NCBI GenBank assembly: GCA_022559845.1 | Contig: CM040121.1 | Coordinates: 511,728,566 to 511,792,565 of the forward strand | From: Amorphophallus konjac | Lineage: Eukaryota; Streptophyta; Magnoliopsida; Alismatales; Araceae | Direction: 5' to 3' | Length of the DNA: 64,000 bases | Part shown: piece after piece, positions 54,764-64,000 of the stretch | Layout of the letters: each line of letters starts with the position of its first letter | Numbering within the stretch: the stretch's first letter is position 1 | Translations under genes and position numbers: made by a program | The notes under the pieces: generated by a model | The model's database searches: none | Told to the model about the DNA's origin: nothing | Seen by the model: the letters and a program-made list of their open reading frames with translations, nothing else

Positions 54764-57700
54764 TCAGCTCTCGCCTCCACCCTCCTCTCTCCTACTCTCA
54801 ACCTCCTCCTCGCCGTCCCGAGCTGGCACTGGTGGAGGAGGCATGGGCCCCCGTGAAGAAGCTGGAACCCGAACCTGACCCCCTGCCTCGCTCCTCTCTC
54901 AGAGGGAAGAGCCCGCCACAAAGGTGGAGCTGGTGAAGGAGTACCCCGCAGCCCGTGCTCACTCACGCCCTCGCTGGAGACGCTCCTCAGACACTCGTAG
55001 CCACTCCTGAGAAAGGATCAACTGGGTCCTCGAGTCTGCCAGCTCTCGCTCGCGTGCTGCTACCTGCTCCTGGTACCGGGCACGCTCCGCCTGCTGAAGC
55101 TCAAGGTGCCGGGCACGCTCCGCCTGGTACTCCTCCCGCTCACGAGCACGCTCCTCGCGCTCCCGGGCACGCTCCCGTCTCTCCAGCTCCAGAGCCACCC
55201 GCAGCTCGGCCACATCCTGAGGCAGCTCCTCTCGACGCCTCAGGGACCTCTCTAGCTCTGAGATCCGCTGATCACAGATCGCCAACTCGGTACGTACCGC
55301 CTGAAGCTGAGTCACCTGCAAACAGGTAAGCAAATCATCAATTCCACAATCAATGCAATGATTCAATTCAAGCAATACATGATTAAACCACTCACCTGTG
55401 TGCTCGTCGCACGGAAGCCCTCGTCAACGCAGGTAAGAGCGGCTCGAAGCTCCTCAGTCTGTAAAATGAATTTCATCAGTGCACAATTATATAATCAATA
55501 TTTGAATGGATTTGTGTTTTGGAATTTACCCGTGAGGCGAGATCGCGCTCTGCTGCCTCAGCTCGTGCGGTCGCTCCAGGTAACTGCTCTGCCAGTGCAG
55601 TCACCTCTGCACTGGGCCCCCTCGAGCTGGAGGCCTCCCCTGGGTCTCTCCTCACTGCTCCCTGCTGGGCGCGCTGCATTCATTGAGATCGTCAGTGGCT
55701 AATCATGAATAATTCAACAAAAAAAATAATACATTTGCATATAGAAATAATTTAAACACTCACCAGGGTCTCTAGGTCGGCCCGTGTGGCGGCCAGCTGG
55801 TCCTCCAGGCTGTGTAGGTGGGCCTGTGCATCCATCGCCGCTATGTCCCGCGCATCCTGCATTCATTACATATTAGTCGCATGATAGCCTCATAAGCATT
55901 TGCATTTAATTTAGAAGTAATTGTATTCATACATACCCCTAGGACCCTCATCTGGGGTTGGCCGGCGTATACCTCCCAGTAGCGCCGGAGGTACTCGGAG
56001 CTGTCAGTCGCCCGAGAGGTGACTCTGGTCCCGCCTCGCTGCCAGTCGGCGTACTGCTCCTCGAACCGTACCCTCCAGTCGGTCGCCTTCGTACGACCGC
56101 ACATCTTCTTCCCAATGCCGCGTGGCTCGCCGACCTCTACCCACTCCTGGTGTAGGCCCAGGGTCCTCATCACCAACCTAAGCCGTAACGGCTCGATCTC
56201 GCTCAAGCAGTGAACCCACAGCTCATGCTCAAAGCGAGGACGGCCCGCTACGACCCACGGCTGGCCCTCGTCTGTCATCCCCTCGTAGGGTCTCCATCGC
56301 ACCTGCATTCATAAACGTACATGTCATCATTTCATCATCATCATAACAAATTCAAAATAAATGCAAAAGAAAGATGCATAACATTCATACATACCAGCGA
56401 GGGAGGGAAGTCTCGGAACTCTCTCCGCAGCACCCATAACTCGTAGCCCAGTGGGGCTCCAAACACCACCGGCAGCCAGCGCCGCGCTAGAGGGAAAGCT
56501 CCCTCATTTCCAGGCCGTGGGTCAACGCGCCCCATCGGCATGTATAGATGGCTCCAAACCTGCATCCCTGCATCATACTAGTGAGGCATTCACAAGCATA
56601 ATAAAAGAAAAGAAAAAAGAGGAAAAATGCATACCTGAAGAAAAGGTGAGAAGCCACTGACGGTCATCTCTCGTCCTGTCCCCGTGGACAGGTCGGCCAT
56701 CATATGCGCCAGCAGTGCTGCTCCCCAGGCATAGCTGCCGACTGCCTCCAGGTCCTTGAGTATCCCCGGGAATCGGTAGTTGATGGCGTCGCCCTTCGTC
56801 TCGAGCAATAGCCTCCCTAGTAGCAGCAATAGGAACCTCCTCAGGTCTCGGTCCGCTCTCTCCCTGTCAGCTGGGTCCTGGCAGTAGACCGCCCTAGCCC
56901 CGTCTATCAACCTCTGAGAGAACTGCTCTAAGGACTCCCCTGACCTATGCCTAGCATCCCCTAAGCCCATCACCGTAGTCAGGTCAGTGCGGAAGATAGT
57001 CCTACACTCGCTAGGCGTCTCGTAGACCATCTCTAGCCCTAGCAACCTCTGGGCGAACTCAGTGTAGTCAGGGTAGGTGATCCCGCTCACAGCCTCGCCG
57101 TCTACCCTCAATCCGGTGATCCTAGCTACGTCCTCCAGGGTAGGAACCATGTGCCCCCATGGCATCAGGAATGCCCGGCTAGTCCTGTCCCATCTCTCCC
57201 GTAGAACCTGGATAAGTGGTAGGTCGGGTCTAACTGGCTCTATGCTAAGGAAGGCCCCGAACCCCATAGCATCTACCCTGGCTCTCTGGAACTCGGGGAG
57301 GCCGTAATATGCTGCTCGGACCATGACCCAGGAGATGCGCGCCCTCATCAATCCCTGCATGTAAAGAAAAGAATTTTCACTTAATTATTTTGATTATTCA
57401 TGCTGAATCTCATTTTGATTGCCTTGGGTTATATTGGTGTTTGATTTTAATTAACAACCATCCTCAGGTCGTGGTTTGTTGAATTAGCGCCCCTGAGGAG
57501 GGCGTGGTTCTAAGTGTGCTTTGAATTTGTGACCTATTCTAGGTCGCTATTATCTAAGAAACGCCTCTGTGTTGGGCGTGGTTCTATGGTTAATTTTTGA
57601 AATTCTCAAAGAATATTTCAAGTCACGCCCTTGGGTGGGGCGTTTTCCAAAATGGGTCCGTTAATTTAATCATGAATTAATGAATGGACGACCGCTGGTT

Positions 57701-58442
57701 TGGTCGTCTATTGTTGAATTAACGCCCTGGTGGGGGGCGTTGTTTTCAAGTGTTTCAGAAAAATGAAATAAAAATAACAGCATGCGAATAATTCATGAAA
57801 AAATTAAAAGCATGAGAATTAATGGAATTAATAGCATGATATGAAAAATGATGAATTTAAATGGGCGACATGAGGCAGGGCGTGTTCTCATGGGGTTAAT
57901 TATTTTTCAGGGAAATAATTTAATTAACGCCCTTAGGTTGGGCGTTTCATTTCTAAAACGTGACGCCCCTGAGGGTGTCTTCTTTCTGGGTTGCAGGGTT
58001 TATACCCCGAGAGCTATGGAAATTACAGAAAAAAATGGAAATAAAAATAAAAAAATGGGAATTGGGTTTGGGTGCCTACCTTCTTGTGCTTTGGCTCTGT
58101 CGGTTGGGGCCGTGGCTGACGTGGCCGCCGGAGTTGGCCGGGGCGAGGGGTGGCCGCCGCCGTGGCCGGTGGCCCTCCGTCATCTTCATTTTCCTCCTCA
58201 CCTCCTTCTTCCTCACCGCCATCCTCTCCTTCACCATTGCCTTCTTCATCTTCACCAGCGCCTTCTTCTTCATCTCGTCCTTCGGCCTCATCGCCGGCCG
58301 CCGCCGCTGGAACCTCCTCGGCCACCGACGGTTCTTCCTCGAGCACCACGAGGGGAGCTTCTTCCTCGGCATGGGCGTCTTCGCCCAGGTCCACCACCTC
58401 AGGCGCCGCCACCCTCTGCCGTTTGAGTCCTCCTCCGGCCAT
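54764..58442 (-). pseudogene. Antisense gene 2 of element B: acidic-PMD-coiled-coil protein, eight exons, nearly intact
   Basis: Exons on the minus strand: 58442-58080, 57354-56635, 56559-56395, 56302-55937, 55856-55764, 55673-55530, 55458-55396 and 55315-54764. All junctions are GT...AG and all exons before the last are multiples of three, so about 821 codons join in phase. Exons 2, 3 and 5-8 have the same lengths as in element A. Exon 1 encodes MAGGGLKRQRVAAPEVVDL and an acidic stretch. Exons 2-4 hold the plant mobile domain (RERWDRTSRAFLMPWGHMVP, TLEDVARITGLRVDGEAV). Exons 5-8 form an Arg/Glu coiled coil (ERRERAREREERAREREEYQ). The only break I see is TGA at 54959-54961 in exon 8, removing the last 65 or so residues, a Pro/Glu-rich tail. 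A protein lacking the tail could still be made. The gene faces gag-pol and could act on host silencing or on antisense control; both are inference. Confidence 0.83.
57460..57975. repeat. Dyad array inside intron 1 of antisense gene 2 (B)
   Basis: Intron 1 (57355-58079) carries about eight GACG/CGT-type dyads, for example AGCGCCCCTGAGGAGGGCGT and TAACGCCCTGGTGGGGGGCG. The position and type match element A. Confidence 0.78.
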
Positions 58443-58590
58443 CGGCTAGGGCTAGGGTGTGTAGAAGGGAGAGAGATAGAGAGAGAGAATGAGAGAAAGG
58501 GGGAGGGTTTCGGTTAGGGTTGCAGAAGAAGAGAGAAAGAGGGAAAGAGAACGGAGGAAGAAGAAGAAAGGAGGGAAAGTTAAGTCGAAC
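58443..58590 (-). promoter_or_regulatory. CT-rich leader with telo-box of antisense gene 2 (B)
   Basis: On the minus strand AACCCTAA (58514-58521) and AAACCC precede a (CT)n tract and CACACCCTAGCCCTAGCC just before the ATG at 58442. No TATA box is evident. Confidence 0.55.
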
Positions 58591-58594
58591 GGTC

Positions 58595-59020
58595 AAAAAG
58601 AATTAACGACTTAAGGAAGGTCGCGTCTTGTGGAATCAATGACTGAAACAAGGACGTTTCTTGAGAATTGACGACATTACTTAAGGCGTTATTTTTGTTT
58701 GCATGGGGAATGATAACCGTCGTCAGACGCATTCAATATGGAATTGATTGATGCGATGGGAGTCATAATTGCTGTTCTTGATTAACGTCTGAGCTTGAGG
58801 CGTTATTTTGATGATCCGTGGCTTAGCTAAGGGCGTTAATTTTGGAATTTCAACGAATATATTTTGGGAATTTGAGTCAATCCACGCCCTAGTTTAAGTC
58901 GTTATTCAGTTAACGCCCATTAGTAGAGGCGTCAAATTTGTGAGCTGGAATATGGAAAGCGACATTGTCTGAGGCGTCCTTTTATGAATTCACGACATTG
59001 CTTGAGGCGTTATTTGCAAC
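58595..59020. repeat. Dyad array between the two antisense genes (B)
   Basis: About ten spaced dyads (TTAACGACTTAAGGAAGGTCG, TAACGTCTGAGCTTGAGGCG, CACGCCCTAGTTTAAGTCG). It lies between the 3' end of antisense gene 1 and the leader of antisense gene 2, as in A. Confidence 0.75.
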
Positions 59021-59116
59021 AGAATCACAGAACCTTGGAAGATTTGATCAGAAACACAATAAGATGGCTCAATCAAAGGAAATATCATTGATTATATGAA
59101 AGAAAGATTACAATGC

Positions 59117-60535
59117 TTAATGAGTCATTTTGGGTCTCAATTTTCTCAGAGATATAACATAAGATTTCCATTCATCTCTGTCTTCTTCCAAGCTTTCCAC
59201 AGGTTGATGAGCCTTATTGATTTTTCACAGAGCTTGGATTGTTGTGCATTCTTCTCCATCTTCATTGCTGCCAAGGTCCCGTGTCTTGATTGGAGGAAGG
59301 TGAGATGGGTCCTCGAATACTTGCCGTGGAAGCCCGAGTTGAGGAAGGCACCGATGTGAATTGTACAAGATGAATTCTGAAGCGCCTATGAGTCGAAGGT
59401 CCGTGCCGGGAGAAAATCTTGCACGGAGCTCTTGAGTCTTGAGTATTCCCGGGGCGCAAGTGAAGAGATTCTTTGGCATTACTTTGAGGTGCTCTCTCTA
59501 TTCCACTCTCTTCTTGATTTGAGGAATTCGGTTCTTCACTCTATTGCTTATCCCAAGTGAACCGGTCATATAAGAGAGTGGGCTTTTTGAGAAGATTCTT
59601 GAGGATTGTTGGGTTTCACCACATGGATCGAACTTGAAGTGGAGGTCTACCCAACTAGAGAGTGCTAGCATGCATCCGTAGATGGGCCTTACCATCGCCG
59701 TCGAGGTTAGCCCGCTATAGAGATAGGCTAGAATCGCCGGTCCCACTCTATCTCCTTCCCATAAGCTCACTATAGCGCTTAATTGGGCCTCTTCTAGAAA
59801 GTCCTCCGTGGATGGGAATAAGATTGCTCCTGCCAAGCACACCACGAAGGCCTTTGCTACCCGCTCTATCTCTTCATCTTCTTTAGCTTGATCTGCTCTC
59901 TTGTACACCCATGAGGCGAGCTTTAGAAGATTGATTCCTTTAGTAGCTTTGATTTGATTCACTAGGTTGGGGCTAGATATCAAGCTTGTTAATAGCTCGT
60001 GAGAGGAAATTGGTTTTGGCATGATGGCCATCTTTTCCTCATCCCCTTGCTTCACCCGCTTTAAGCCTAAGATCATCTCAAATTCTTCTAATAGGATCGT
60101 GGCTTCAAAGGTAGAGAAGAGAAAGGTATGAGTAGAAGGATGCCATATCTCTACAAGAGCCCCTATAGCTACCCAGTCAAGATGGATTTGATCGTAATGT
60201 TTGGCATGGGTAACTAGACCTAGAAGGTGCCATCTTGTTAAGTACACCCTCATATCTGAAGAAAATTTGGAGAGTATGAGAGGCAGCCACTTAATTTTTG
60301 TAAATCTCCTTGCTCCTGGGACATTCGGGTAGTCCTGTGGAAGGAAGAAAGGAAGAACAATGCAGAGAAAGAAGGATAAATGAGCATGCAGAAGAGAGGA
60401 ACATTTAAGACAAAAGTGGAAAAGAACAGAAGACTCAATCTTTACCAGGTTCATGGAGATTCTACTGCTTATCTGCCCGTTAATCTCGGTTAGCCTGGGA
60501 GTTGAGGGCTTTGACCTCATAATCGCCCTCTCCAT
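59117..60535 (-). pseudogene. Antisense gene 1 of element B: PMD/DUF7745-like protein, two exons
   Basis: Exon 1 is 60535-60446 (30 codons, MERAIMRSKPSTPRLTEING). The intron is 60445-60335, 111 bp, starting GTAAAG and ending CACAG. Exon 2 is 60334-59117, 1218 bp, the same length as in element A. The core motif is LVEIWHPSTHTFLFS...LLEEFEMILGLKRVKQ. In-frame stops at 59498-59500 (TAG) and 59225-59227 (TGA) fall where element A has sense codons. The N-terminal exon differs strongly from copy A (MNQLMQQRPSKRSRM), while exon 2 is well conserved. Function unknown. Confidence 0.75.
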
Positions 60536-60650
60536 CTTCGGTTTGCAGGAAGAAGTTCGGACGGTTGCGGTGCCTGCAGAAGAACAGAACAGAAGAAGCA
60601 GCAGAAGAAACAGAGCTCGGAGGATTTGATTGATTTGAGGACTTGCCTTC

Positions 60651-60660
60651 CCTTTATAGG
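60651..60660 (-). promoter_or_regulatory. TATA box of antisense gene 1 (B)
   Basis: CCTATAAAGG on the minus strand, about 115 bases before the ATG at 60535. It corresponds to TATAAATA at 5002 in element A. Confidence 0.6.
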
Positions 60661-60749
60661 AGTCCGGGGAGTCTTAAGGCTGTTCGGAGTTAGAAAGTTT
60701 ATGGCTATTAGGACTGCGTTTAGCTTTCGAATCAGAAAATGGAAGTTTG

Positions 60750-60960
60750 TGCTTAATTAACGCCTCCTGTTAGGGCGTCAATTGTTGAATTGGCGACCAG
60801 ACTGAGGTCGTGTTTTATGTAGCACCCTTTCCAGGGTCGTCTTATTCTTGAACCCTTGGTGCATTTCACGCCTTAGTGAAGGGCGTGTTTCTTATTTTGA
60901 CGCCCTCATAACAAGGCGTGTTTCATGTTTTGACGCCGTTCGATCCAGGCGTGAATTTGT
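60750..60960. repeat. Dyad array upstream of antisense gene 1 (B)
   Basis: Five dyads of the family lie upstream of the TATA box, for example TTAACGCCTCCTGTTAGGGCG and TTGACGCCCTCATAACAAGGCG. Element A has five at the same place (4725-4920). Confidence 0.78.
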
Positions 60961-60969
60961 GAGCTTATG

Positions 60970-61964
60970 AATTTGCTTCCCTACCTGCTCTGATGAACTT
61001 AAGTGCTATTATTTTGTCGAAATTTTATTTTATTAAGCACTTATGATCATGTCATACTTTGATATTATAGGAAGGCTAATGAACTTTCAAGTGCAGAGGA
61101 TTGCAGGTTTCGAGATGCCCGGATCACTGTGGAAGTAACATCTTGTTGTAAGCATTATTATTATATGGTATTCTATGGTATTATAGTATATCAAGGACCT
61201 TGTGGTTCTGATGAACCTGGAATTTGAGTTCCCCTTCATCAAAAACAGTGATAGTTCCAGGAGAATCTTAATCACACGGATAGGCCGTTGAGTAGTTGAA
61301 GGTCTGGGACAATGGTTCCACCTTTCTGAGTTGATGCGCGGACAAACGGGCTTCGGCTTAGTGTCAGCTCAGAGATCTGGATTCTTGACCAAATCTAGAT
61401 GGCTTAACAATATTATCCTTGATTATTTTCTATCTTTTAGTTTGTCTTATCTTTTCTTTTAGCCCAGCATGCATCATGTAGGACTTTGAGCTTCTTGCTG
61501 AAAATCTTCATATTATGGCAGTAATGAAGGTCGCTCGCTCTTGACTGAGTTGACATGAGATATTCCATTCCAAATTGAGTACTTTATTCTCTCTGAAGCC
61601 GCTTAGGCTGATTACTTGAAAATGTCCCTTTGCTGGGTCTCCATCTCAATTCCCTTTATTTTTTTTGCAAATCCACCTTGGTTGTAGCACGTCCGCGTTG
61701 GCTGGTAACCGCTCTCCAATGGTGTCTCCTTATCGTGCCATGCGCATATTTTTACTTGCTTAGTTTAATCTCCTTTATCCAACAAATCGATGCTTCCTTG
61801 GAATCACTCGGAGTTGTTTCACTTTGAATCTTGGAAAGATTTTCAATGCTTAGTGTCTGAGGCGTGTCACATCACACCTTGGCATCTACTTATCAGTTCG
61901 CTCCACTTCATTCCGTTTGTTGCACTTTCACTCCATTTCGTCTCACTCCCTTGCAAAGCAGACG
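60970..61964. other. Non-coding 3' region of element B
   Basis: About 1 kb without a gene, homologous to 2938-3735 and 4600-4720 of element A in reverse orientation. It lacks the AT-rich and minisatellite block of A. It leads into the polypurine tract. Confidence 0.65.
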
Positions 61965-61979
61965 CCAAGGCGGGGCAGC
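61965..61979 (+). promoter_or_regulatory. Element B polypurine tract
   Basis: CAAGGCGGGGCAGC stands directly before the 3' LTR start. It is identical to the tract of element A. Confidence 0.65.
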
Positions 61980-63311
61980 TGTAGACACGCCAAAATTGAT
62001 GCTATGTTGATCAAATCTCATGTCACTATGTTGACGCCCCAAAGTGAACTTCAATATTTCTATAATATAAAGTTTTTCTATTTTTTGTGTGTTTTTGGTT
62101 TGATCTTTGCATTTTTGTGATTCGCGACCTGAAGAGCGGCGTGTTTTAAATAATGACCTTATCTAGGGCGTGTTCAAAAGAAAGGACGACCAAATGTCAG
62201 GGCGTCAATTCCTGGTATTATCCGGTTTCAAAATAAATTCAAATTATTGATTAACGTCCTTCCTCAAGGCGTGTTTTCAAGTAACGCCTTCGTCTCAGGC
62301 GTTTTCTCATAATTTTCAAATAAAGTAAGTTTTATTGTCAAAATTAAATCCGAGAAGTGACGCCCTTGATCTTGGTCATGTTTTTGAGTAACGTCTTGAT
62401 GTAGGTCGTCAATTTGTAATTTGATGCCCTTCTGAAGGTCGTGTTTTATCCTTCGGTATCGTGTTTGAGTATGCCTTTCCTGAGTAGTTCCCTGCCTCCA
62501 TTGGTCTCCTTGCTCGAATTGGAACTAGAGTCCTGCCTTCTTTTGATCGTTGCCCGTTCTTATCCTTTCGAATATGAGGTTATCTTGGATCTGGAACCCT
62601 ATATAGGGATGTCTTGATCGACCTCGCGCGAGGCTGGCAGGTTACGAGAACAGACGAGATCAGAGGCTATCGAGGTCAGAGTTTCATACGTAGATGCTGA
62701 ATTTACGGAGGCTATCCATCTTCTTCATGTGCAATCTTTAAAAAGCTCTCTGCTTCCTGTTCTTCCTGTCAACAGCATCAACTTCGGTTCACCCTTTACT
62801 GTCGTCAGGGACAGCAGGGCTTTTGCTTATCTAGTTGCTTTGTTTTCATCGCATCATCACGTCTATTGTTTTTTTTTCTTTTCTTCATTTACTTCATCAT
62901 CCTTTTCCTTTCCCTAACTCTTTAGGGGTTTTAAAACAAAAAAAAAGGTGCGCATGTTTTAGTCTCTATTCATCATCATATCATCTACTTGGGATTGATA
63001 CTACATTCATTTGGCTGATCCACTTCTTTTGTTTGTTTGTTTTATCTTTTTTGCAAGGGTAATCAATAAAGGAAAACCCCCTTCATCGGCCGGCCGATTG
63101 AAGGAGGAGGAGGAATTCACAATCCAGCCCGCGTTCTATTTTCCACCAGGTATTCACGATCTTCTTTGTTTCTTCTTGAGGTAACCCCTCTGGCGATCAC
63201 CCTCCTTAGTAGCATCACGTGCTTCTTTTCTTCATTATTATATCATCTCTCCCCCCTTATGCTTTCTCGTATTTAATAAACTCTTCATGTGTGGATTTAT
63301 CACAATCTACA
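61980..63311 (+). repeat. Element B 3' LTR
   Basis: It has the TGTAGACACGCC start and CAATCTACA end and is 1332 bp like the 5' LTR. Dyads occupy 62120-62470. The (GA)-rich and FseI-like GGCCGGCC stretch near 63090 is shared with the 5' LTR. Confidence 0.94.
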
Positions 63312-63431
63312 ACAGCTGCTGAAGTCTGTTGACATTATTTGACCAGAGCTTAATGCATGTGGACATCATCAAACCTTATTAGACTCATCAATGAGTCATA
63401 GTCAGACATGATTAAAACCCGAGACACAACA
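63312..63431 (-). repeat. Element C 5' LTR, outer part
   Basis: The first five bases (ACAGC) are the right target duplication of element B. The remainder matches 34135-34239 and ends with ACACAACA, the start of element C on the minus strand. Confidence 0.9.
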
Positions 63432-64000
63432 GTGAGCATGGATTTTATGGTCGGATTACCACAGACTCCGAGTGGCCATGATGGTATTTGGTTGTTAGTT
63501 GATCGTTTGACGAAGACAACCTATTTGTTGCGGATCAGAGTTAGTTGGAGTGTTTAGAGATTGGCCCGATTGTATGTGGAGTGGATTGTACCTTTGCATG
63601 GGGTTCCTATTTCCATTGTCTCAGATCGATACCCTCGCTTCACTTCTGGCTTTTGGCGGAGTTTCCAGAGGGCTCTACGGACAGAGTTGGCATTTTGTTA
63701 GGCTTATCACCCGAAGTCTGAGGTTCAATCAGAGAGGACCATTCAGACTCTGGAGGATATGTTGAGATCTTGTTGCCTAGAGTGACAGGGTTCCTGGAGT
63801 CATCATTTACCATTGGTGGAGTTCACTTACAACAACAACTATCACTCGAGTATTGACATGGCACCTTATGAGGCATTATACAGGCATCCATGTCGGACTC
63901 CACTTGATTGGTTCGAGGTCGGCGAGCGGCTTATGACTGGACCGGAGCTTGTGCAGCCGTGTGTTGAGGTGGTCCAACTTTTCCGACAGAGATTGCAGGT
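63432..64000 (+). pseudogene. Element H: second chromovirus integrase fragment
   Basis: Starting at the element C boundary the frame reads MDFMVGLPQTPSGHDGIWLL, VDRLTKTTYLL, then [16 protein letters not shown] and YNNNYHSSIDMAPYEALY. It is homologous to the integrase of element E (23390-23950). It has TAG after WSV (about 63555), TAG after LAFC (about 63700) and TGA after CCLE (about 63784). It runs off the window. Its upstream part is not found on the left side of element C. Confidence 0.85.

Larger units (their letters stand above)
42437..63311 (+). mobile_element. Element B: 20.9-kb Tat-like Ty3/gypsy retrotransposon with two antisense genes
   Basis: LTRs of 1332 bp each (42437-43768 and 61980-63311) enclose gag-pol on the plus strand and two antisense genes on the minus strand, in the same order as element A. 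The insertion has a perfect 5-bp target duplication, ACAGC, inside LTR C. By eye the two LTRs differ at about 25-30 sites, similar in age to element A. Gag-pol has stops and a small deletion, but RT, integrase and the antisense PMD gene are nearly whole. Confidence 0.93.
33023..63431 (-). mobile_element. Element C: copia/SIRE-like, gag only, interrupted by element B
   Basis: A truncated 3' LTR (33023-34239), an internal region (34240-40085) and a 5' LTR split by element B (40086-42436 plus 63312-63431) form one minus-strand element. LTR ends are TGTTGGGTGC and ACACAACA. The primer site is initiator-Met type. A gag with coiled coil and CCHC knuckles is present, but I find no protease, RT, RNase H or integrase in the 4 kb that follow, so it looks non-autonomous. 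The SIRE assignment rests on gag style and LTR style and is tentative. Confidence 0.7.

Noticed and set aside
1..64000. tRNA, rRNA or ordinary host genes
   Set aside because: I saw no cloverleaf, rRNA-like or host housekeeping coding sequence. The only tRNA-related sequences are primer binding sites.

Overview
This window looks like a repeat-rich stretch of a large angiosperm nuclear genome. I see no ordinary host gene, rRNA, tRNA or CRISPR. Nearly everything I can assign is LTR retrotransposon sequence, plus tandem arrays and one 100-N assembly gap (29769-29868). The plant assignment rests on Tat-lineage Ty3/gypsy features (G-patch, two RNase H domains), plant mobile domain (PMD) genes with GT-AG introns, initiator-Met-tRNA primer sites, and telo-box/CT-rich leaders. 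I cannot name the species.

Layout: (1) 1-1506, three adjacent minisatellite-like arrays. (2) 1507-23132, element A, a 21.6-kb Tat-like Ty3/gypsy element with gag-pol on the minus strand. (3) 23133-27130, the 3' end of a Tekay/Del-type chromovirus (E: integrase, chromodomain-like end, 2.6-kb LTR). (4) 27131-29768, two further minus-strand fragments of related LTRs (G and F), running into the N gap. (5) 29869-33022, an 83-bp tandem array, degenerate repeats, a palindrome array and unclassified sequence. (6) 33023-63431, element C, a minus-strand copia/SIRE-like element with gag but no visible pol. Its 5' LTR is split by (7) element B, 42437-63311, a second 20.9-kb copy of the element-A family on the plus strand with a clean 5-bp target duplication (ACAGC). 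(8) 63432-64000, a second degenerate chromovirus integrase.

The most interesting content is shared by A and B. Besides gag, protease, G-patch, RT, RNase H, a second RNase H and integrase, which lie essentially in one long frame broken by scattered stops and small indels, each element carries two genes on the strand opposite to gag-pol, between integrase and 3' LTR. One is a two-exon PMD/DUF7745-like gene with a 111-bp intron. The other is an eight-exon gene of about 820 codons: an acidic exon with a KRQR motif, a plant mobile domain, then Arg/Glu-rich coiled coil. Exons 2-8 and their splice sites match between A and B, apart from a 1-bp deletion in exon 4 of A. Because these introns read CT...AC in the genomic RNA, they should survive retrotransposition. 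Each gene has its own promoter-like leader (TATA, or telo-box plus CT tract).

A second theme is structural. The non-coding parts of A and B are filled with short spaced dyads (TGACGnC...GnCGTCA), and the leaders beside the primer sites hold 16-nt hairpins whose arms differ yet still pair. LTR E, LTR G, LTR C and the 31.2-kb repeat each hold an analogous array with a different core. All gag-pol copies carry stops, so no autonomous element is present; antisense gene B is the least damaged long gene.
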